Positions 59,101 to 64,000 of a stretch of DNA of 64,000 bases are shown piece after piece (positions within the stretch are counted from its first letter, which is position 1; every line of letters starts with the position of its first letter). Source of the DNA: Hydractinia symbiolongicarpus (Eukaryota > Cnidaria > Hydrozoa > Anthoathecata > Hydractiniidae); NCBI RefSeq assembly GCF_029227915.1, contig NC_079888.1:16477001-16541000 (forward strand). Direction: 5' to 3'. Under the pieces are notes generated by a model, which was given only the letters and a program-made list of their open reading frames with translations, ran no database searches and was not told where the DNA came from. The position numbers were made by a program, and so were the translations under genes.

Positions 59101-62100
59101 TTCTGTGTTTGTATTTTAGCCCCATTTGGAAGGCACTGAACGAAAAATCTATAACATAGTGACTGAAATCTTGACCACTGAAAGAGCGTAAGTGAAATTT
59201 ATTATTTATTATAATTTATTCCAATAAAATCAAATCTCATGCAGTATGTTTCAATGAGCTTCATATTAACGCACGCATGGACAGTAAGTAAAGTCTTTCT
59301 TGAAACCCAAGATTTCATGATTTTCACCAGTCTCTTCTGATCTTTTTACAGGTATGTCAGAAGACTGTACCTGCTGGATAAGGTATAATATCAGACTTTA
59401 TTGTCCTACCTATTGTAAGTTGTCGAAGTTAGTGTTTCAGTTGCATTTTTTCTGTGCCAAAATTTTTTTAATAAAATTTATGGATTGCTTAAAATTAATG
59501 TTTGCAACATTTTGATCAACGTGATATATTCGCCATACCCTAAATAATAATTAGTTGTTTTGTTGACACATATAACTCATTGTTTATGAAACACTTATAT
59601 AATTGGTATTGTGCTTGCGAAACCTGAAATACTCAGTGCAATATTTTGAATTGAATATGGTCAAGTCTGGCTTGACAATACAATACAAAGGTGTTTTGAG
59701 GATGAGCATCAAATCTGAATGAAAATTTGTTAGAATTTAACCCAAAATTTTTACAGAAATTTGTGCCAAGGATTAAGATATGAAAATGTAAATCAATATA
59801 ATAGCCTTACTTTATCTGTCTTTTCGAAATGACTGCCAATTGTTACTTAATGTTAATGATGCACTAATAGGGGTGTGTTGAATATGTATGACATGTGAAA
59901 CTGGAACGAAACACGTGGATTTCTCCATGAGAATCTGACTAGTAGTAGTAACTGGTACCTGTTTTTTTCCTTTCAAGGTTTTTCATGAGCGGTTTGTACA
60001 AGAAGCCAAAGAAAACAACATGATACCTGAGAAAGTTGTAAATGAAATTTTCCCAAATTTATCTCCAATCTATAAATTTCATTCTACAATTCTACTACCA
60101 GAATTAGAAGCACGGATAATGGAGTGGTAAGTTTGTTGTGTATACTTTCATGTAACAGTTACTTTTCATGTCAAAGTATGGCTACCGATGCCTCAAGTAT
60201 CCACAAAAAAAACGTTTGTGGTGCTAACTGTTGAATAATTATACCACTGGTCAAGAGGTAACGACTAATCGAAGATACTGATGGCACACATAGTAACTAA
60301 TTTACTATTATTTAACGAGAATACAGTTGCTACTAGCCCTTTTAATATTTACCATTTACATACTCTTCTATCTTCTCATTTTTGTACTTTAAATTTCTCT
60401 TTTATGTGAAAAACTTAGTATTCCATCACTGTTTCATTTTATTGCAAAGATACGTGCAAAAAAAATTTGTTGGCATTCAATCATCTGCAATTTGATTTTT
60501 TTTTAAATTTGTTTTTGATGCTGGACTGTTAGATAATTTTGTTACGTTTTTTTTGATGGTGAAAACCTTTAGCGACCATATTTATTTTAAAAAGAAATGT
60601 TATCAACAATACAAAATTATATTGGGAATATTGAGTAAATTTAATTGGTACATGGTGTTTGTCTTGGTTCATCAAATTTGTATTTTAATTTCTTTTTGCA
60701 GGGCCAAAGTCGATAAGATTGGTGATATTTTCAAGACACTTGGGCATTGTCTCTTGGTAAAACAAACTGCATTTTTGATATGTATTTTTTTTTTCGTTAA
60801 TTAGATGTCATTTTTCTGGATGTTATTTAAATTTTCCTTCGTTAATGTTTATTTACAGCTATACACAGAGTTTGTGAAGAATTTTGACAAAGCAACATCT
60901 ACTTTAAATCATTGGATTAAAAAGTCACCAAAATTTGCAGCAGTAGTGGAAGAATTACAGGTAAACCAACATCATTTTAAGACTCTATTTACTAGTTATT
61001 TGAGTTACCTAAGTAATCCAACTGGTGAGCTGTTAACCTGTACATCTGGATTGAGACGCCAGGTCCCAGCTAGTACATTAAAAGAGGAAAAAACCCATAA
61101 TATTGTGGACATGCGTAAATTGAGACAGTTACATGTTATTTTTTAGAAACGTCCTGAATGTGAGAACCTCTCCCTTCAACATCATATGTTGGAGCCCGTT
61201 CAGCGAGTGCCAAGATACAAACTACTTCTACAGGGTAAATCGTTTAGCTATCGTGTTCTTTTGAAACTTATAAGCAGTAAATCAAATGCACCTTGACTAA
61301 TTGAGAATATGGTAAAATGGAATTATCCATGTACATTTCTCAATTAACTAGATAAAATTCACTTGATTTACCATCTACCATCTACCAGGTATGTAATGTG
61401 TTTATTCTGAAAGTCTTATTAAGGAAAGCTTGCTAGTTTCTACTGGTTATCGTCTTATAATAATTTCTAAGTAAAAGAATGTTAAAAAAATTGGTTTTGC
61501 AATAAAGGATTGGACCAGTTAACTAAATTCAAGAAAGTACTTGAATGAAAATTTTGGTGGCCAGGAGCAGAAAGAAATGCCTGGTTTAAATTGATTTATT
61601 TAAAAAAATGGTGGTAAAATTATTTGCTGTATTTTTTTTTGATTAGATTATCTGAAAAAATTGCCAGCTGATTCTCCAGATCGAAAAGAGTCTGAAGGTG
61701 AGTGCCATTTCTCACAATTCTACGGGCATTCTTCGATGTACCAAACGAGTTAAAAATATTTACATTAATTCTAAACAAGTTAAAAATTTACGCTTGCATC
61801 ATTGTCGAGAATAAATAGCTATATTGCTGCCGGCATGCATTGTACGAATAAAGATGTATTATGAACTTTAGACTTATTACACTAAGTACGAATCAGCTGT
61901 GCTTTTTTGTTAGTCTGATTGTGTGCATAATCTAGGTAAAAGTGGAGAACTATATCTACGTGTGACTATCACAAACACATATGCCCTGGCAACAAACGAG
62001 TTCCTGAAATTTTGGAAATTTCTTTGTGAATTATCCCTATTGAATTTGATTACGAAATAACTTTTAATAACCTGATGAAACTGTTAATATGTGAGCGAAG

Positions 62101-63847
62101 AAATGAAGTTGAAGTTGAATTATTAATTGATCAGTTTTTATGTAATATTCTGCATGATTTTTTAGCCTCACTTGTCATCATATCAAAAGCAGCTATACAT
62201 GCGAACAACTCCATGAAAGAAAATGTATGTTTTCCTGCATTTGATCCTTTCTTATGTGTACAGATTCTAACAAACCAATAATTTAATTGCATTGTAGTAT
62301 AGAAGTTATTTCATTGTTTTTTAGGAAAAATTTAAAAAACTACTCGATATCGAAGATAGAATTCAAGATGGCTTACATAGCGAGAGTTTAGTCACAGCCA
62401 GCAGGGTAGGTCTAGCTGCGGTATTTTTAAAATGTTTTGCTGCTCCATTTTTTTGTTCTCAGAGAAAATTTTCTTACTGTGTCTCCATCTTTTTTAGGTC
62501 TTTTTGAAGGAAGGTGAACTTACCAAGCTTGCAGCCAGAAGTGGTAACAGAATGGCTCGAACTGTAATGTTGGTAGGTGTTCCGAGCAATTTCATGTAGC
62601 AATCTTGTTTACAGGTCCGCACTGGTAAAAATGTTGTCCTTCAGATACTGACTTTTAAGGATTTAATCATTCCACATAAATTATAATGTCATGTCATGAC
62701 AAAAACTGTTGTAATCACTGATTTTGAACCTGTAAATGAGATCTGGACTTTCACTTTGCAAACTTTTATTTTGAATGGTGGATTTTATGTGTTCCTAGCC
62801 AAATATTTAATATATGGTGATGACCCCATAATTTAGAATATATGTAAAATTTCGTATGAAAGTGTAACATTTGATGTGATTTTTACCTTGAAATCCCTTT
62901 AGAAATTTTGCTTTGATTTTTCCTAAGGTTGATTTTTTTATTTAATTTTTTTACAGTTCAACGACTTTTTGTTATGTTGTTCACTGACGGCAACTGGAAA
63001 GCTTCGCGTCCGGCAAATCATGGATTTAGCTGGATTGAGTATCGACGAAGTAGACTCGACATTACCAGAGAATTCATTTCGTATTAAAAGTCGGCAGAGG
63101 ATACTAGATTTAATAGCCCACAGTGAGGAGGAGAAGGAAGAGTGGGTGGCAGCGATAAGAGCTGCAGTCATCGATCTTCACGAGAGGAGAGGTGGGTTTA
63201 TGGATATTCTATGGAATTTTATTCAGATTTTTCCCTACAATTTCTGAATAAGTGAGGACAAGAAATTAAAAGAATCCACATGCTGTGTTGAAGGGCGTGA
63301 AGAAGGGCTTCATTCGCATGTTTAAAAATGTTTGCTCGCTCATTCTAATTTTCCCACTTTTGGAGACAGTTATTCTTCATGACTTCTTTAGGCTCGACTA
63401 TTGAACGTATGTTAGAAGAAGATCGCAAAAAAAATAGTACACAGTCAGTCGGACAGACTGCGCCTTTATGGGTGAAAGATGAAGATGTTACCATGTGTAT
63501 GCTGTGCGCTTTAAAGTTTGGATTGGTGCATCGGAAGCATCACTGCAGAGGATGTGGAAGGGTGTGAATCTTTTTCTTTATTAGTATTTTTTCATTTCCC
63601 AAGAATTTCATAACTTTAAAGAGAATTTAGCCTTGACGTGACAATGGCGTTGTAACTTGTTTGTTTTTTGTGCAGGTGGTGTGTGATAAATGTTCAAATT
63701 ATCGAGCTAGCTTGGCATACTCGGGTGATGAAGTCAAGCGCATTTGTTTTGCATGTTCACAAAAACTTGGCATAACTACTAAAGATTCAGTGGATAAGAA
63801 AGACGCAAGGAAGAGTGTCCGAGCTAGAGATCTGTCAGCTTCCGCAG
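47113..63847 (+). CDS. FGD5/FGD6-like RhoGEF with DH, PH and FYVE domains (3' end beyond window)
   Basis: Sixteen coding exons, all GT-AG and in phase: 47113-47814, 55412-55642, 57991-59001, 59120-59187, 59352-59382, 59978-60126, 60702-60756, 60859-60960, 61147-61234, 61647-61697, 62166-62224, 62325-62405, 62498-62572, 62957-63191, 63392-63561, 63676-63847; about 1,093 residues so far. Residues 1-650 are basic and serine-rich, with a KPVPKPRPK-type proline/lysine stretch and an acidic [13 protein letters not shown] patch. The DH domain (about 653-850) has [21 protein letters not shown] and [30 protein letters not shown] domain follows (about 870-975, ending [14 protein letters not shown]). 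The FYVE domain has the [22 protein letters not shown] and [10 protein letters not shown] motifs for zinc and PI3P binding. Family members activate Cdc42-type GTPases; FGDs normally have a second PH domain, expected past the window. Start: first in-frame ATG; an upstream GTG was not used. Human FGD5/6 exceed 1,400 residues. Confidence 0.92.
48440..49030. repeat. ~54-bp minisatellite in FGD intron 1, about 10-11 units
   Basis: Units resemble AAAGTTGCCGTATTTCATTC then TAAAATGACGAGAAAACGTC and CCTGCGAAGCTTT, with substitutions. It lies wholly within the 7.6-kb intron 1 and has no coding meaning. Confidence 0.88.
49120..49240. repeat. AT-rich foldback in FGD intron 1
   Basis: AATACGAAATTCTATTTTT and its complement alternate four times (arms of about 20 bp), giving a strong cruciform-prone palindrome. 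Similar AAAATACGTATTTCT phrases lie at about 48070-48120. Confidence 0.7.
49241..55411 (+). other. Remainder of FGD intron 1, no feature recognised
   Basis: AT-rich intronic sequence. A lone CAACCTCG-family end (CCTCATTCCCAGGGC) lies at 50143. Small frames such as 52815-53045 and 53753-53953 show no motif. No alternative first exon could be identified. Confidence 0.5.
56090..56400 (-). pseudogene. LINE reverse-transcriptase relic in FGD intron 2
   Basis: A minus-strand frame reads [19 protein letters not shown] followed, after an internal gap, by [26 protein letters not shown]. Both phrases match the region after the catalytic motifs of LINE ORF2 proteins, where RMVRWMCN..LKDRKSS is typical. 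The stretch between them is shortened. No target duplication or poly(A) tail was recognised. Flanking intron sequence to about 57250 has no other identified feature. Confidence 0.65.
59911..59942 (+). mobile_element. Helitron-like 3' end in FGD intron 5
   Basis: CACGTGG-ATTTCT-CCATGAG, AATCTGA and CTAG at 59939-59942, followed by T, match the family 3' terminus. No TC-type 5' end was found upstream. It sits about 35 bp before the acceptor of exon 6 (59978). Confidence 0.55.
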
Positions 63848-64000
63848 GTAAGATTTCACACTGTCCCTAAAAATGCTTTAACTTTAAAGTTCTAAGTTGT
63901 TCATCCTGTCAAAATTTTAAGAAACATGTATAATTGTCTTAAAAAAAACAAGGCATTATGCAAAAGTAATTTCTAGACACTCTAGGATAGTGAGAATGTA
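63848..64000 (+). other. Start of FGD intron 16
   Basis: A GTAAGA donor at 63848 follows residue ASAG. The remaining 150 bp are intronic and noncoding. Confidence 0.75.

Overview
This is an AT-rich, intron-bearing eukaryotic (metazoan) window. It holds four recognisable gene families in five loci, set in a dense bed of DNA transposons, MITE-like elements and tandem repeats. The repeat mix and a 3' splice acceptor placed directly in front of a start codon fit a cnidarian, perhaps a hydrozoan (some hydrozoans add spliced leaders). That is an inference; no diagnostic marker is present. No tRNA, rRNA, CRISPR or bacterial feature was seen.

Layout. 1-7.9 kb is intergenic and carries small TIR elements. 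7.92-9.79 kb (+) is a two-exon flavin amine oxidase of the polyamine oxidase type (copy A). 9.9-10.7 kb has four TIR elements in a row. 12.9-20.4 kb is repeat-rich: a 10-bp minisatellite, a TA-flanked Tigger/pogo element with a broken transposase, a ~200-bp TTC tract, a 1.1-kb 31-bp minisatellite and a 21-bp minisatellite. 21.16-21.48 kb is a head-to-tail pair of short Helitron-like elements. 22.0-23.0 kb (+) is a rhodopsin-like GPCR in one coding exon. 25.8-26.75 kb is a 953-bp TIR element. 27.2-28.6 kb is a mosaic of Helitron-like ends, a long tetranucleotide array and a broken LINE fragment. 28.65-31.02 kb (-) is polyamine oxidase copy B, inverted relative to A. 31.5-32.3 kb is a pogo-like transposase relic.

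32.99-38.23 kb (-) is a complete six-exon TIMM17 gene (mitochondrial inner-membrane translocase). Its 2.9-kb first intron contains a hAT-like element and a minisatellite. 38.2-47.1 kb is intergenic, with a 0.3-kb local duplication, another Helitron-like copy and a 441-bp TTAA-flanked foldback. 47.11 kb to the window end (+) is an FGD5/FGD6-type Rho guanine exchange factor; 16 coding exons were traced in frame, covering a long N-terminal region, DH, PH and FYVE domains, and the gene runs off the window.

The genes do not form an obvious pathway. The two oxidases are paralogues: both have one phase-1 intron at the same place, and 125 bp of exon 1 is almost identical although the rest has diverged. 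The main finds are the Helitron-like family with tandem junctions, a MITE family with 9-bp target duplications, and the probable gene-conversion tract. I found no clearly novel biochemical system.
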